This document shows positions 33,298 through 42,740 of a stretch of DNA of 64,000 nucleotides, in pieces. Under the pieces are notes generated by a model, which was not told the DNA's origin, did not search any database, and saw nothing but the letters and a program-made list of their open reading frames with translations. A program made the translations under genes and the position numbers. This DNA comes from Salinicoccus halitifaciens (lineage in GTDB: Bacteria > Bacillota > Bacilli > Staphylococcales > Salinicoccaceae), in the NCBI RefSeq assembly GCF_021026095.1, contig NZ_JAJNCU010000008.1:182497-246496 (forward strand), read 5' to 3'. Position 1 is the first letter of the stretch; every line of letters begins with the position of its first letter.

Positions 33298-33884
33298 CAG
33301 GATGCCTCCTTAACGTAATTTATATAGTTCGTCACGAGTTCCGGCGACACTTCGCCGATATATGCCCGGATGATCTCACCTTCGCCGTTGACGAAGAAAG
33401 TCGTCGGCATCAGATGAATCTGATGATCCGACATTGCCTGATCTTCATCTTCGAATTCGAAGACCGGATACTGCACTTCATACTCTTCCAGGAACGCATC
33501 CCGGTTGGCGTCGCTGTCGCTGATGTTGATACCGATGATGTCGATCGGCTCGTCCAGGTGCTCGTTATGATATTCATTGAGTGCCGGCGTTTCCCGCTTG
33601 CATGGATCGCACCATGAGGCGAAGAAATTGACGACCGTCACTTCATTACTCCCTATAATATCATTAAAACCCGCATTTGCATTCATGATCTCCGTCAGCT
33701 CGTTTTCCATGATGTTCCCGCCGACGGCATGATGGTTGTCCCTGCCTTCTGTGGACTTGAGCGTCTCCAGCGCCTGGTTGTCGAACTGATCTTCCGAGTA
33801 GTTCAACACTGCGCCGATGGCCGCGCCGATGAGGAGGGAACCCGCGGCGACGGCAATAATGATGAGTATACGTTTCCTGTTCAT
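33297..33884 (-). CDS. membrane-anchored TlpA/ResA-type thioredoxin-like protein
   Basis: A 195-residue protein with an N-terminal membrane anchor (about residues 5-27) and an extracytoplasmic thioredoxin fold. The redox motif is WCDPC (C92 and C95) and the cis-Pro is in HLMPTTFFV near residue 165-172. ResA/TlpA proteins reduce or isomerise thiols outside the membrane, for example for cytochrome c maturation; no cytochrome genes lie nearby, so the partner is unknown. GGGGAAG precedes the ATG at 33884. The stop overlaps the HD gene start by one base. Confidence 0.87.
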   Translation of the reverse strand: MNRKRILIIIAVAAGSLLIGAAIGAVLNYSEDQFDNQALETLKSTEGRDNHHAVGGNIMENELTEIMNANAGFNDIIGSNEVTVVNFFASWCDPCKRETPALNEYHNEHLDEPIDIIGINISDSDANRDAFLEEYEVQYPVFEFEDEDQAMSDHQIHLMPTTFFVNGEGEIIRAYIGEVSPELVTNYINYVKEAS

Positions 33885-33974
33885 ATCAAAAACTTCCCCA
33901 GTATAGTTATTGCAATTATTTTAACATAACATCACCGCCCGGACACGGTGCAACCGTTGAATATTTGTGGACAT

Positions 33975-34005
33975 TAAAAAAGGACCGGGACATGAGTCCC
34001 GATCC
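33975..34005 (-). terminator. terminator after CHAP gene
   Basis: Stem AGGATCGGGAC / GTCCCGGTCCT (33981-34005) with a short loop and TTTTTAATG following on minus. It lies about 22 bases after the stop of the CHAP gene. Confidence 0.88.
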
Positions 34006-34026
34006 TGATCTGCTGTAAAGCAGATT

Positions 34027-34788
34027 TTAGTGGATGAAGTTGTGGCTTGCAGCTTGTGAAGCAGAAAGTGTTCTGAATGTTTTTCCGCCGAGGCCGCCGC
34101 TCCAGTTCATTTCTGAAATCGTGATGGAACCGTCGCCGTTCACTGATTCTACAACACCAACGTGGCCCATTCCGTATGCACCATTTGTGTGTGCAGGTGT
34201 CTGGATGATTGCGCCGACTGAAGGCGAGTTGTTTACAGTGAGACCTTGCGCGCTTGCCTGGCCTGCCCAGTTACTGGCATTTCCCCAGCTGCCGCTGACA
34301 GCTTTACCAAGTTCTGCACGGCGTTCGAAAGCATACCAAGTACACTCGCCGCCCGGGTAGAAGTTAGTGCCGCCTGTAAATGATGAACTGCTGCTTGCTG
34401 CCGGAGTTTCAACTACTGCCGGTGCCTGTACGTCAGTGACTGCTGGTGCCTGTACATCAGCAGATGCCTGTGACTGTGTCGCTGCAGGTGCGGATGCTTC
34501 CTGTACTGCCGGAGCTTCGTTCACTGCAGGTGCTGCTTGAGCTGTGTATGTATTCTGTGCTGAAGCTGTTTCGTTTGAGTTTGATGAATACTGGTTGGCA
34601 TACTGGCTGCCGTCTACATCTCCGTAGTACCAGTAGTAGGAATAGCTGTCGCCATTCGTTTCATAGTTATAAGTATAGTCATGGTTCTGCTGTACCTCTG
34701 CCGGTACGTATTCATTTGCTGATATATTAGTTGAAGCAATTCCTGTCAACGCTGTAACAGTTGCTATTGATACTACTGTCTTCTTCAT
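34027..34788 (-). CDS. secreted CHAP-domain cell-wall hydrolase (SsaA-like)
   Basis: A 253-residue exported protein: signal peptide (about 1-24, cut after SANE or nearby), a Tyr/Asn/Ser-rich stretch, an Ala/Pro/Gln-rich linker (about 80-140) and a C-terminal CHAP amidase/endopeptidase domain (about 143-253). The catalytic Cys lies in YPGGECTWYAF and the His in MGHVGVVE. Such proteins cut peptidoglycan cross-links or stem amides during growth; staphylococcal SsaA is the model. AGGAGG precedes the ATG. A WalR-type box lies 120 bases upstream, which fits control by the WalKR cell-wall system. Confidence 0.92.
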   Translation of the reverse strand: MKKTVVSIATVTALTGIASTNISANEYVPAEVQQNHDYTYNYETNGDSYSYYWYYGDVDGSQYANQYSSNSNETASAQNTYTAQAAPAVNEAPAVQEASAPAATQSQASADVQAPAVTDVQAPAVVETPAASSSSSFTGGTNFYPGGECTWYAFERRAELGKAVSGSWGNASNWAGQASAQGLTVNNSPSVGAIIQTPAHTNGAYGMGHVGVVESVNGDGSITISEMNWSGGLGGKTFRTLSASQAASHNFIH

Positions 34789-34878
34789 AATAAATATTTC
34801 CTCCTAATGATATATAACAAGTTGATTTTCGTACGGTAACTGATGGGCCGTACCCGCCTTGTTAAATCTATGTTTAGT

Positions 34879-34927
34879 ACTATAGCACAGAAATTTTCAG
34901 TTGTGTAGGATGTAAAGGAATTGTAAA
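34879..34927 (-). promoter_or_regulatory. WalR-type box and promoter of CHAP gene
   Basis: TGTAAA-GGAAT-TGTAAA (34911-34927, read on plus) is a perfect WalR repeat (TGTWAH-N5-TGTWAH), here in inverted orientation to the gene. A TATAGT at 34879-34884 could be the -10 element; no good -35 is seen, as is common for activated promoters. The box would be centred about 47 bases before the start site. Confidence 0.65.
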
Positions 34928-34984
34928 ACAAACGAAATTTAGAACGGCCGAATGTAATATATGACACACTTTATTACAGTGAAA

Positions 34985-35332
34985 AACGTTGATATGACGG
35001 CATTCTCATCTTTAATATGACACGAATATTACAGGATGAACTCATTGTGAAATTTAAAAAAATCTTTACTTCAAGAGGATTTCGGGTAAGGGGCCGGCCC
35101 GGGTGATGAACCGGACGGAGGATTGTAAGGGATTTCACTGTTAACATTTCACCCTTTCATGTTTTGTGATGTTAATAATAAGTCGTGTGGTTTCTCACCG
35201 GCGGACTATCTTCACTTCATCCGGGGAGAAGGCGGGATCCGGGCATATCTCCATTTTCCAACGATTTGCTCGTTTCCAAAAGCCGGTTTCCTACTATAAT
35301 AAACATCAGAGCACGCATAAATGACCATCTCC
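34985..35332. other. intergenic region without recognised gene
   Basis: Between the CHAP promoter and the prfB terminator lie about 350 bases with no convincing reading frame. It holds a GC-rich palindromic GGGGCCGGCCCGGG near 35092-35105 and a TATAAT at about 35295 without a proper -35. No hairpin followed by a T-run on plus was found, so I see no clear small RNA. Confidence 0.4.
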
Positions 35333-35362
35333 AATAAAAAAGACACCCCGGGGGGGGTGTCC
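35333..35362 (-). terminator. terminator after prfB
   Basis: Stem GACACCCC / GGGGTGTC (35342-35361) with a 4-base loop, followed on minus by TTTTTTATT. It lies 12 bases after the prfB stop. Confidence 0.88.
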
Positions 35363-35373
35363 TGATTCCTTCA

Positions 35374-36475
35374 TTATATATTCTGCCGCAGGTATGCTTC
35401 GATGAACGGGCCGAGCTCGCCGTCCATCACTTTGTCCGTATTGCCGACTTCGTGATTCGTGCGGTGGTCCTTGATCATTGAATAAGGGTGGAAGACGTAG
35501 GAGCGGATCTGGGATCCCCAGCCGATTTCCTTCTGGTCGCCTTTGATGGCGTCTATTTCGGCCTGCTGGGCTTCCAGTTCCCTCTGATAAAGCTTCGACT
35601 TCAGCATCTTCATCGCCTGATCCCGGTTTTTGAGCTGGGACCTTTCGTTCTGGCATGTCACGACGATGCCCGTTTCATGGTGCGTGATACGGACGGCGGA
35701 ATCGGATGTGTTGACATGCTGGCCGCCGGCGCCGCTGGAACGGTAGGTGTCGACGCTGATGTCCTCGCTCCTCACTTCGATTTCGATATCATCGTGGTCG
35801 AACTGCGGAGTCACTTCACATGATACGAATGATGTGTGCCTTCTGCCCGAGGAGTCGAACGGCGAAATCCTCACCAGCCGGTGGACGCCTTTCTCCGCCT
35901 TCAGGAGGCCGTAGGCATTCGGGCCCTTGATGGACAGTGTGACGCTTTTGACCCCTGCCTCATCCCCTGCCTGGTAATCAATCGTCTCCACTTTGAAGCC
36001 CTGCTGCTCGGCATACCTCTGATACATCCTGAGGAGCATCTCCGCCCAGTCCTGGCTTTCAGTACCGCCGGCACCGGGATGCAGCTCGAGCAGTGCGTCG
36101 AGATGGTCATGCTCGTCACTCAGCAGGATGTTCAGCTCATATTCATTGAACTTCTCTTCTGCTTCCTTGACACTTTCATCGAGCATCTCTTTCATATCTT
36201 CATCATATTCTTCTTTGAGCAGCTCATATGTCACTTCGATGTCATCGATCAGTTCGACCAGTTCATTGAAGCCGTCTGCAATTTTTTTGACATGGTTGTT
36301 GCTGTCGATCAGTTTCTGTGCAGCCTCCGGGTTATTCCAAAATTCCGGCTGCATCATCTCTTCTTCATTCTCTCTAATTTGAGTCTCTTTTTCTTCTAAG
36401 TCAAAGAGACCCCCTAAAGTCTTTTAATTTTTCTTTCTTTGCTTCTGTAAAATTTTTGATATCTGATAATTCCAT
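35374..36475 (-). CDS. prfB: peptide chain release factor 2, with programmed +1 frameshift
   Basis: RF2 releases proteins at UGA and UAA. The first frame runs from the ATG at 36475 for 24 codons to an in-frame TGA (36401-36403); a +1 shift at CTT-TGA-C joins it to the main frame, giving 366 residues in all. The catalytic GGQ is in [10 protein letters not shown] and the stop-codon-reading SPF in [13 protein letters not shown]2 thus controls its own level: little RF2 means slow termination and more shifting. An AAAGGAG site precedes the start, 11 bases after secA, so secA-prfB are probably one transcript. An unspliced reading would show only a 327-residue frame starting at 36357. Confidence 0.97.
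36400..36415 (-). promoter_or_regulatory. programmed +1 frameshift site in prfB
   Basis: AGGGGGTCTCTTTGAC: a Shine-Dalgarno-like AGGGGG three bases before the slippery CTT followed by TGA and C. This is the conserved RF2 autoregulation signal; the internal ribosome-site pairing and the weak UGA-C context push the ribosome one base forward. Confidence 0.97.
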
Positions 36476-36486
36476 AACAGTCTCCT

Positions 36487-39015
36487 TTATGCCGCCCCAT
36501 GGCAGTTCTTGTATTTTTTACCCGATCCGCATGGACACGGGTCGTTGCGTCCGACTCTGACTTCCCTTTTCTTCGGTGCCTTCTTCACTTTCGGCTTGCC
36601 GTCGCCGGTCTGCATATCGCTCTTCGATACGACCTGCTCGCGCTTCAGTTCCTCATCGGACCTCACCTGCGTCTTCAGCACATACTTCGCCGTATCGTCC
36701 TCGATCGCAACGAGCATGTCCTCAAACATCTGGAGCCCCTCATTCTGGTATTCACGGAGCGGGTTGATCTGGCCGTATGAACGCAGGTGGATGCCGGTAC
36801 GGAGCTGGTCCATCGCATCGATGTGCTCCGTCCACTTCCTGTCCATCGTCCTGAGCATCATCATGCGCTCAAACAGGCGCATCTTCTCTTCGCCGAGTTT
36901 CTCTTCCTTCAATTCCAGTTCATGCCTGACTTTTTCCATCAGCAGCTCGATGATCTCTTTGGATTCCTTATATTTCAGATCCTCTGCAGTGACTGTTTCC
37001 TCACGGAAATAAAGATCATTCAAAGTGTTCACGAACTGATCATAGTCGATGTTTTCCTCGTCCTCAAGATTATAGAAGCCGACTGTGCGTTCCACGGAGG
37101 ACTCGATCATTCCCATCAAAAGGTCTCGTACATCTTCGTTGTCGATGATCTCGTTACGCTCCTGATAGATGATCTCCCTCTGGCGCCTCAGCACATCGTC
37201 ATACTGGAGCAGGCGTTTACGCGCATCGAAGTTGTTCCCTTCCACACGTTTCTGGGAAGACTCGACCGCTCTTGAAATCATTTTCGAAGTCAGTTCCTCT
37301 CCGGACATGCCAAGCCGGTTCATGGCGCCCTGGATGCGTTCCGAGCCGAAACGTCTCATCAGGTCATCTTCAAGCGACAGGTAGAATGTACTCACACCGA
37401 CATCGCCCTGACGGCCGGCACGTCCGCGCAGCTGATCATCGATACGGCGGGATTCATGGCGTTCAGTACCGATGACCGCGAGGCCCCCGACTTCCTTGAC
37501 GCCCTCACCGAGCTTGATGTCCGTCCCGCGGCCCGCCATGTTCGTGGCAATCGTGACCGCTCCCTTTTTCCCTGCGTTCTGGATGATTTCCGCTTCGCGT
37601 TCATGGTTCTTCGCATTCAGCACATTATGCCGTATCCCTTTTTTACGCAGCATTTCGGAGATCAGTTCACTCGTCTCGACCGCGACCGTACCGATCAGTA
37701 TCGGCTGGCCCTTACGGTGCCTTTCCATCACTTCTTCGATGACCGCGTTGAATTTGAATTCCTTGTTCGAGAAAATCTTATCCGTCCGGTCCTCACGGGC
37801 GACCGGCTGGTTCGTCGGAATCTGGGTGACTTTCATATTATAGATGTTGATGAACTCTTCTTCTTCCGTTTTCGCCGTACCCGTCATGCCGGAGAGCTTC
37901 CTGAACTGTCTGAAGAAGTTCTGGAAGGTGATGGATGCCATCGTCTTCGACTCATTCTGGATGTCGACGCCTTCCTTCGCTTCAAGCGCCTGATGCAGGC
38001 CGTCTGAAAAGCGCCGGCCTTTCATTGTACGACCTGTGAACTGGTCGACGATGACGACTTTATCGTCCTCCACCACATAGTCCACATCCCGCTCCATCGA
38101 GAAATTCGCTTTGAGCGCCTGGTTGATGTGATGCAGCAGATTCACGTGCTTGACGTCGAACAGGTTGTCTATCTTGAACCATTTCTCCGACTTATGGATG
38201 CCGTCCTCCGTAAGCTGTATGCCTTTCGTCTTCACATCATATGTGAAGTCCTCATCCATCTTAAGCATTTTGACGAATGCGTTCGCCTGCATGTACTGCG
38301 TTTCCGACTGTTCCGCCTTGCCCGAGATGATCAGCGGCGTACGCGCTTCATCGATCAGGATCGAGTCGACCTCGTCAATGATCGCATAATTCAGTTCACG
38401 CAGCACCCGGTCCTTCTTATACGTCACCATGTTATCCCTCAGATAATCGAAACCGAGTTCGTTGTTGGTCGTATAGGTGATGTCCTGTGCAAAAGCGTGC
38501 CGCTTCTCTTCACTGTTCTTCTGGTTCAGGTTCAGTCCGACGGTCAGTCCGAGGAAGTTGTACAGCACCGACATTTCCTCCATCTGTGTTGCAGAGAGGT
38601 ATTCGTTGACGGTGATCACATGGACACCCCTGCCCGTCAGTGCATTCAGATACACCGGCATTGTGGCGGTCAGCGTCTTACCTTCACCGGTCTTCATCTC
38701 TGCAATGTCGCCTTTATGGAGCGCGATCCCGCCCATGATCTGAACAAGGAACGGTTCAAGCCCGAGTGTCCTGCGGGAAGCTTCCCTCACTACAGCAAAT
38801 GCTTCCGGCAATATATCATCCAATAACTTTTCTTCTTGTTTAACATCATCTTCAACATCTTTCAACCGGTCCTTGAATTCATCAGTTTTGGCCTGAAGTT
38901 CTGCATCGCCAAGTTCCATCATCGCGGAACGGTAAGCGTCCACTTTTTCAGCCTGCTTGCGCAATGATCTGACTTCGAACCGGTTGCCATCAAATAATTT
39001 ATTCAGTACGCCCAA
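36487..39015 (-). CDS. secA: preprotein translocase ATPase SecA
   Basis: An 842-residue motor protein that drives proteins through SecYEG. Walker [10 protein letters not shown] is near residue 102-110, the DEAD-like [20 protein letters not shown] near 207-226, and helicase motifs such as [14 protein letters not shown] follow. A C-terminal SEC-C zinc motif ([14 protein letters not shown]) binds SecB or lipids. The start is a TTG at 39015 (MGVLNKLFD) with GAGGAGAG before it; no ATG in frame gives the usual N-terminus. The gene precedes prfB and follows hpf, whose terminator lies between. Confidence 0.97.
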   Translation of the reverse strand: MGVLNKLFDGNRFEVRSLRKQAEKVDAYRSAMMELGDAELQAKTDEFKDRLKDVEDDVKQEEKLLDDILPEAFAVVREASRRTLGLEPFLVQIMGGIALHKGDIAEMKTGEGKTLTATMPVYLNALTGRGVHVITVNEYLSATQMEEMSVLYNFLGLTVGLNLNQKNSEEKRHAFAQDITYTTNNELGFDYLRDNMVTYKKDRVLRELNYAIIDEVDSILIDEARTPLIISGKAEQSETQYMQANAFVKMLKMDEDFTYDVKTKGIQLTEDGIHKSEKWFKIDNLFDVKHVNLLHHINQALKANFSMERDVDYVVEDDKVVIVDQFTGRTMKGRRFSDGLHQALEAKEGVDIQNESKTMASITFQNFFRQFRKLSGMTGTAKTEEEEFINIYNMKVTQIPTNQPVAREDRTDKIFSNKEFKFNAVIEEVMERHRKGQPILIGTVAVETSELISEMLRKKGIRHNVLNAKNHEREAEIIQNAGKKGAVTIATNMAGRGTDIKLGEGVKEVGGLAVIGTERHESRRIDDQLRGRAGRQGDVGVSTFYLSLEDDLMRRFGSERIQGAMNRLGMSGEELTSKMISRAVESSQKRVEGNNFDARKRLLQYDDVLRRQREIIYQERNEIIDNEDVRDLLMGMIESSVERTVGFYNLEDEENIDYDQFVNTLNDLYFREETVTAEDLKYKESKEIIELLMEKVRHELELKEEKLGEEKMRLFERMMMLRTMDRKWTEHIDAMDQLRTGIHLRSYGQINPLREYQNEGLQMFEDMLVAIEDDTAKYVLKTQVRSDEELKREQVVSKSDMQTGDGKPKVKKAPKKREVRVGRNDPCPCGSGKKYKNCHGAA

Positions 39016-39081
39016 GATAGCTCTCTCCTCATTCTTTACACATGTCGTTATACATCACATAATTTTACCATTTTTCCACAG

Positions 39082-39130
39082 AAAATAAAAACAGGACGTT
39101 TCCCTCCCAAAGAAGAGTCCTCGTCCTGTT
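39082..39130 (-). terminator. terminator after hpf
   Basis: Stem AACAGGACG / CGTCCTGTT (39090-39130), with a smaller inner GGACTCTTCTTTGGGAGG part, then TTTTATTTTC on minus. Confidence 0.75.
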
Positions 39131-39168
39131 CATCCAATCATTTGGTCCTTTTTCAAAGAATAAGCAAT

Positions 39169-39732
39169 TTAGTTCGTTTCAATCACTGCATACTTTCCGT
39201 CCCTGCGTCTGTATACGATGCTGGTCCCTTCGGTTTCACGGTCATTGAAGACGAAGAAATCGTGGCCGAGCATGTTCATCTGCAGCACCGCTTCTTCGGA
39301 ATCCATAGGTTTCAGGGTGAATTCTTTCGTACGCACGATCTCAATGCCTTCGTCGGTATGATCCGTGGCGTCGCCGTTTCCGTTGTCATTCTCGGCTGCC
39401 CTGAACATTTCAAGCTCCGGATCTTTCTCCCTGAACTTACGGTTGATTTTGGTTTTATGCTTGCGGATCTGCCTTTCAAGCTTGTCGACGATCAGATCCA
39501 CTGCAGCATACAGGTCATCATGTCTTTCTTCTGCACGTAAAGTGAGGCCTTTCATAGGGATTGTAATTTCAACCTTGCCCTGCTTGTTGTTATAAGTCTT
39601 AATGTTTACATGCGCATGAGTATTTGGTACATCATTGAAGTAACGCTCGAGCTTGCCGACTTTTTCCTCGATATGCGATCTGATCGCATCCGTCACTTCA
39701 ATATTTTCTCCTCTTATCTCACATCTTATCAT
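39169..39732 (-). CDS. hpf: ribosome hibernation promoting factor, long form
   Basis: A 187-residue long HPF. The N-terminal domain (about 1-100) binds the decoding region of the 30S subunit; a linker follows (about 100-128) and the C-terminal domain (about 130-187, [31 protein letters not shown]) joins two 30S subunits into 100S dimers in stationary phase. AAGGAGG precedes the ATG at 39732. It has its own promoter at 39772-39800, overlapped by a catabolite-repression-like site. Confidence 0.97.
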   Translation of the reverse strand: MIRCEIRGENIEVTDAIRSHIEEKVGKLERYFNDVPNTHAHVNIKTYNNKQGKVEITIPMKGLTLRAEERHDDLYAAVDLIVDKLERQIRKHKTKINRKFREKDPELEMFRAAENDNGNGDATDHTDEGIEIVRTKEFTLKPMDSEEAVLQMNMLGHDFFVFNDRETEGTSIVYRRRDGKYAVIETN

Positions 39733-39771
39733 GATGCACGCCTCCTTGAATTGCTTTTTCTTTTCATTCCC

Positions 39772-39810
39772 ATTGTACCATAGTCCATCATGCTTTTGAA
39801 AACGTTAACA
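39772..39810 (-). promoter_or_regulatory. hpf promoter overlapped by cre-like site
   Basis: TTCAAA (39795-39800) and TACAAT (39772-39777) are 17 bases apart. TGAAAACGTTAACA (39797-39810), which fits the CcpA consensus TGWAANCGNTNWCA at all defined positions, covers the -35 element. It lies inside the last codons of comFC. CcpA bound there should block this promoter; that is inferred from position only. Confidence 0.6.
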
Positions 39811-40462
39811 CATCCAATGCGGCAGGTTCATGGTGTAATAAGACTTCCGCCGCATGATGGACTGTGATTCCTGTGGTGTATATATCATCCACTATCAATA
39901 TCCTTGTATCCCGCAGTCTAACATCCCGATATTCTTTATTGAAAGTGAAAGGATTGGCGCTGTTCATACGCTCATGCCTGGAAAGTTCCGACTGCAGCTT
40001 CACCTTTCCGGTCTCAAGCAGACTGCTGTGGGGGAGGCGGGCACGGGCCAGCACTTCGATGATCTGGTTGAACCCCCGGTCACGGAACCGCCCGGGAGAA
40101 ACCGGGATCGGCACAAAGTGGTCATAGTCCCGCTTTCTCACTGTGATGAACTGTGCCAGCACTTCCGCAAGCGCAATGTCCCTTACGAATTTATATCTGT
40201 GCATGAGCATCTTCACTTCCTCGTTGTAATCGAGCATGCACATGATTTTCCCGACCGGGGGGAAGCGGTTTTTTAGGAAGATGCAGTCCCTGCACTCCGA
40301 TTCCCCTTCACCCATCAGCCGGCGGCACCTGCCGCACCGCTCCCCACGCCGCCATTCCTTCAGCCTGATTTCACATTCTCCGCACAACGGGCCGGGGGCC
40401 GTGAACAAGTTCAGAAGATGCAGTTCCGGCTCCAGCCTCCGGTGGCAGTAAAGGCACCTCAT
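39788..40462 (-). CDS. comFC: ComF family protein ComFC
   Basis: A 224-residue protein with an N-terminal zinc finger (CLYCHRRL.. CGECE, a second pair CGRCR..CRDC) and a C-terminal phosphoribosyltransferase-like domain with [14 protein letters not shown] near residue 184-197. ComFC is needed for uptake of DNA in competent Bacillus and binds single-stranded DNA together with ComFA. The ATG at 40462 overlaps the comFA stop by 4 bases (ATGA); an upstream open frame of 43 codons lies entirely inside comFA and is not used. Confidence 0.92.
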   Translation of the reverse strand: MRCLYCHRRLEPELHLLNLFTAPGPLCGECEIRLKEWRRGERCGRCRRLMGEGESECRDCIFLKNRFPPVGKIMCMLDYNEEVKMLMHRYKFVRDIALAEVLAQFITVRKRDYDHFVPIPVSPGRFRDRGFNQIIEVLARARLPHSSLLETGKVKLQSELSRHERMNSANPFTFNKEYRDVRLRDTRILIVDDIYTTGITVHHAAEVLLHHEPAALDVLTFSKA

Positions 40463-41703
40463 AAGACGGTCCGCCCGCTGTTGAAGGCCTTTATTTTCCT
40501 GATGGTCGCCCGGATATGGTGGGTGTTGTAGAGTGTGAGGAAATGGACGTTCCCGGTCGGATCCTGCGGCTTCCTGCCCACACGCCCGCATATCTGGATC
40601 AATGTGTCGGCGGGGAAATATTCCGTGTGAACGACGATGACGTCCAGATCCCTGAATGTGACGCCGCGTTCGAGGATCGTCGTCGTAAGGAGGATCCGGA
40701 TGTCCCCCTCCCGCATGCGCTGCACCTTCACATACCGCGCCGCATCACCGCTGTAGACCGCCTCCACACTGTCGAAATCCCCCATCAGTCCATGCACCTC
40801 ATGCATCATTTTAATTTCGGGGAAGAAAACCAGTACTTTCCGTCCGTGCGTCATGATCCCGTCGAGCAGCCGCTCCAGTTTCGCATCAAGGCGCCCCTTC
40901 TCCATGGCCCGCCTGACATTGGCATAGTGGATTTCCGGTATCGCGAGGTCATGCCCGTGATACCGCCTTGCGATCTGGAACACATTGCCGCCTGCAAGTT
41001 TCAGCATCTTCCTGGTCGGCGTCGCCGTCATGATGATGATGCTGCCGCGGGCCGTGAGCGCCTTGTGGACCGCCCCCTGAAGATGCGTGTCGCCCGCGAG
41101 CGGGAAGGCATCGAATTCATCGACGATGATGCAGTCGAAATGGTCTGTGAAATTGTAGAGCTGATGCACCGTGCATACGGTGAAGTGATGTTCGAATTTC
41201 ACCTTGACGCCTGCAAACATCAAATCGATTCTCGACTTCTTGAATGCCCCGCTAAGCCTCAGGTGCAGTTCCTTGACCACATCGATCCTCGGGCTGACCA
41301 CGGCGACGTTCAGGCCGTTCTCCCTTGCATATTTGATTCCCTCGAAGATGATTTCCGTCTTTCCTGCGCCGGTCACTGCATGGAGCAGCAGGTTTTTCTC
41401 CTCACGCACCGCCTCCACGACTTTCCGCGAGGCCGCCTTCTGGATCTCCGTCAGCTCGAAGTGGAGCTTATATCCGCATTCCTCCCTCCTTGACATCGAC
41501 CTTGCTGCGATCAGCGGCGTGACGGAATCCGAGCGCCCGATCCCGATGCAGTTCAGGCAGTATTTCACCTTCTTCTGATGAAGCGGTGAATGGAATTCAT
41601 AAAACAGCGTCTTGTCGTTGTTCAGGCATCGGTGGCAAAGATTTTTAACGCTGTCGACGCCTGCTTCCTTATATAATATGTCCCCTTTGCTGTCGAAGTA
41701 CAT
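40459..41703 (-). CDS. comFA: DNA translocase ComFA
   Basis: A 414-residue DEAD-box-like ATPase that helps pull transforming single-stranded DNA into the cytoplasm. A zinc module with CHRC..CLNC is near the N-terminus (about 22-52), Walker A AVTGAGKTEI near 110-119, the DEFDAFP box near 195-201, and motif VI CGRVGRKPQDPTG near 385-397. The ATG at 41703 has GGAGG 5 bases before it. The open frame continues 10 codons upstream through the fakB terminator, and that part is rejected. The T-run of that terminator runs into the comFA ribosome site. No other late competence genes are in the window. Confidence 0.92.
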   Translation of the reverse strand: MYFDSKGDILYKEAGVDSVKNLCHRCLNNDKTLFYEFHSPLHQKKVKYCLNCIGIGRSDSVTPLIAARSMSRREECGYKLHFELTEIQKAASRKVVEAVREEKNLLLHAVTGAGKTEIIFEGIKYARENGLNVAVVSPRIDVVKELHLRLSGAFKKSRIDLMFAGVKVKFEHHFTVCTVHQLYNFTDHFDCIIVDEFDAFPLAGDTHLQGAVHKALTARGSIIIMTATPTRKMLKLAGGNVFQIARRYHGHDLAIPEIHYANVRRAMEKGRLDAKLERLLDGIMTHGRKVLVFFPEIKMMHEVHGLMGDFDSVEAVYSGDAARYVKVQRMREGDIRILLTTTILERGVTFRDLDVIVVHTEYFPADTLIQICGRVGRKPQDPTGNVHFLTLYNTHHIRATIRKIKAFNSGRTVL

Positions 41704-41713
41704 GGCATCCTCC

Positions 41714-41749
41714 ATAAAAAAAGGACGCAGCAAAATAAGCTGCGTCCTG
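41714..41749 (-). terminator. terminator between fakB and comFA
   Basis: Stem AGGACGCAGC / GCTGCGTCCT (41722-41748) with a 7-base loop, then TTTTTTTATGGAGG on minus, so the T-run ends 4 bases before the comFA ribosome-binding site. Confidence 0.9.
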
Positions 41750-41771
41750 AATATTTGATTTTGTTTCCCGA

Positions 41772-42641
41772 TCAGTCGATCTTCACATCATATGTCGTAT
41801 ATCCGAGGCCGAGCGCGCCTTCACCGAGGTGGGTCGCGATGACCGGACCGAAATAGCTGAGAATGAAATTCACCTGGGGGAATTGTTCCTGCAGTTCTTC
41901 CATCCATTCACGCCCCTCATCCTCCACATTGCTGTGTATGACGGCTGCCGTGATATCCTTGCCCTCGTGACGTCTGACTTCTTCTGCAAAAATTTCCTCG
42001 ACTTTCTTCTTCGCTTTCTTCTTCGTCCTGATCTTCTCATAAGGGACGATTTTCCCGTCCTGGAATTCAAGGATCGGCTTCACTTTCAGGAGACTGCCGA
42101 CCAGTGCCTGTGCATTGGACAGCCGGCCGCCTTTCTGAAGGTTCGTCAAAGTGTCCACGATGAGATATGCATTCATGTTCTCTTTCTTCTTCATCTCTTC
42201 CACTTCGGCGATCAGGTCCTCAAGCGGCATGCTGTCCTTGTGCTGCGCTGCATAAAGGGGCATGAAACCCTGGACGAGGCAGGCGATCTGGCTGTCTATG
42301 ACATGCACATTGATCCCTTCAACACTCCGGCCCGCCGCCACCGCATTCTGGTATGTACCGCTGAGCTCGGCCGACAGATGGAAGCTGAGCACATCCGTGT
42401 AGCCGTCACGGTACAATGATTCAAGGAGCAGTATATAGTCCCCGATCGATGGCTGGCTCGTCCTCGGCAGTGTGTCCATCTGCGCCATCTTTTCAAAGAA
42501 TTCCTCCGTGGTGATATCCACGTTCTCCCTGTACGTCTCATCCCCCATCACGACACTGAGCGGTATCGTGTGTATATCGTATTTCTCCAAAAGATTTTCA
42601 GGTATATAGGCTGTCGAGTCTGTAACTATTGCAATCTTCAT
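41772..42641 (-). CDS. fakB: DegV-family fatty-acid-binding protein (FakB)
   Basis: A 289-residue DegV-family protein. FakB binds a fatty acid and presents it to the kinase FakA, which makes acyl-phosphate for phospholipid synthesis. The two fatty-acid headgroup motifs are seen: IVTDSTAYIP (residues 4-13) and PRTSQPSIGDY (about 59-69). In S. aureus the copy beside comFA is FakB1, which prefers saturated acids; the same preference here is inferred from position. GGAGGACG precedes the ATG at 42641. Confidence 0.88.
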   Translation of the reverse strand: MKIAIVTDSTAYIPENLLEKYDIHTIPLSVVMGDETYRENVDITTEEFFEKMAQMDTLPRTSQPSIGDYILLLESLYRDGYTDVLSFHLSAELSGTYQNAVAAGRSVEGINVHVIDSQIACLVQGFMPLYAAQHKDSMPLEDLIAEVEEMKKKENMNAYLIVDTLTNLQKGGRLSNAQALVGSLLKVKPILEFQDGKIVPYEKIRTKKKAKKKVEEIFAEEVRRHEGKDITAAVIHSNVEDEGREWMEELQEQFPQVNFILSYFGPVIATHLGEGALGLGYTTYDVKID

Positions 42642-42740
42642 TTAACGTCCTCCAATTTAAACCACTCGCACTCATGAATATTTTACTAAATCCACCAGCT
42701 TAAGTCTATGTGTTAATATAATTTTAAGAGGTGATATGCA

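Noticed and set aside
35290-35362. Small RNA between CHAP and prfB (TATAAT near 35295 and hairpin at 35342)
   Set aside because: No proper -35 and no T-run on the plus strand; the hairpin serves prfB on minus.
35374-36357. prfB as a frameshifted pseudogene
   Set aside because: The in-frame TGA is the conserved programmed site, and both frames join into a normal RF2.
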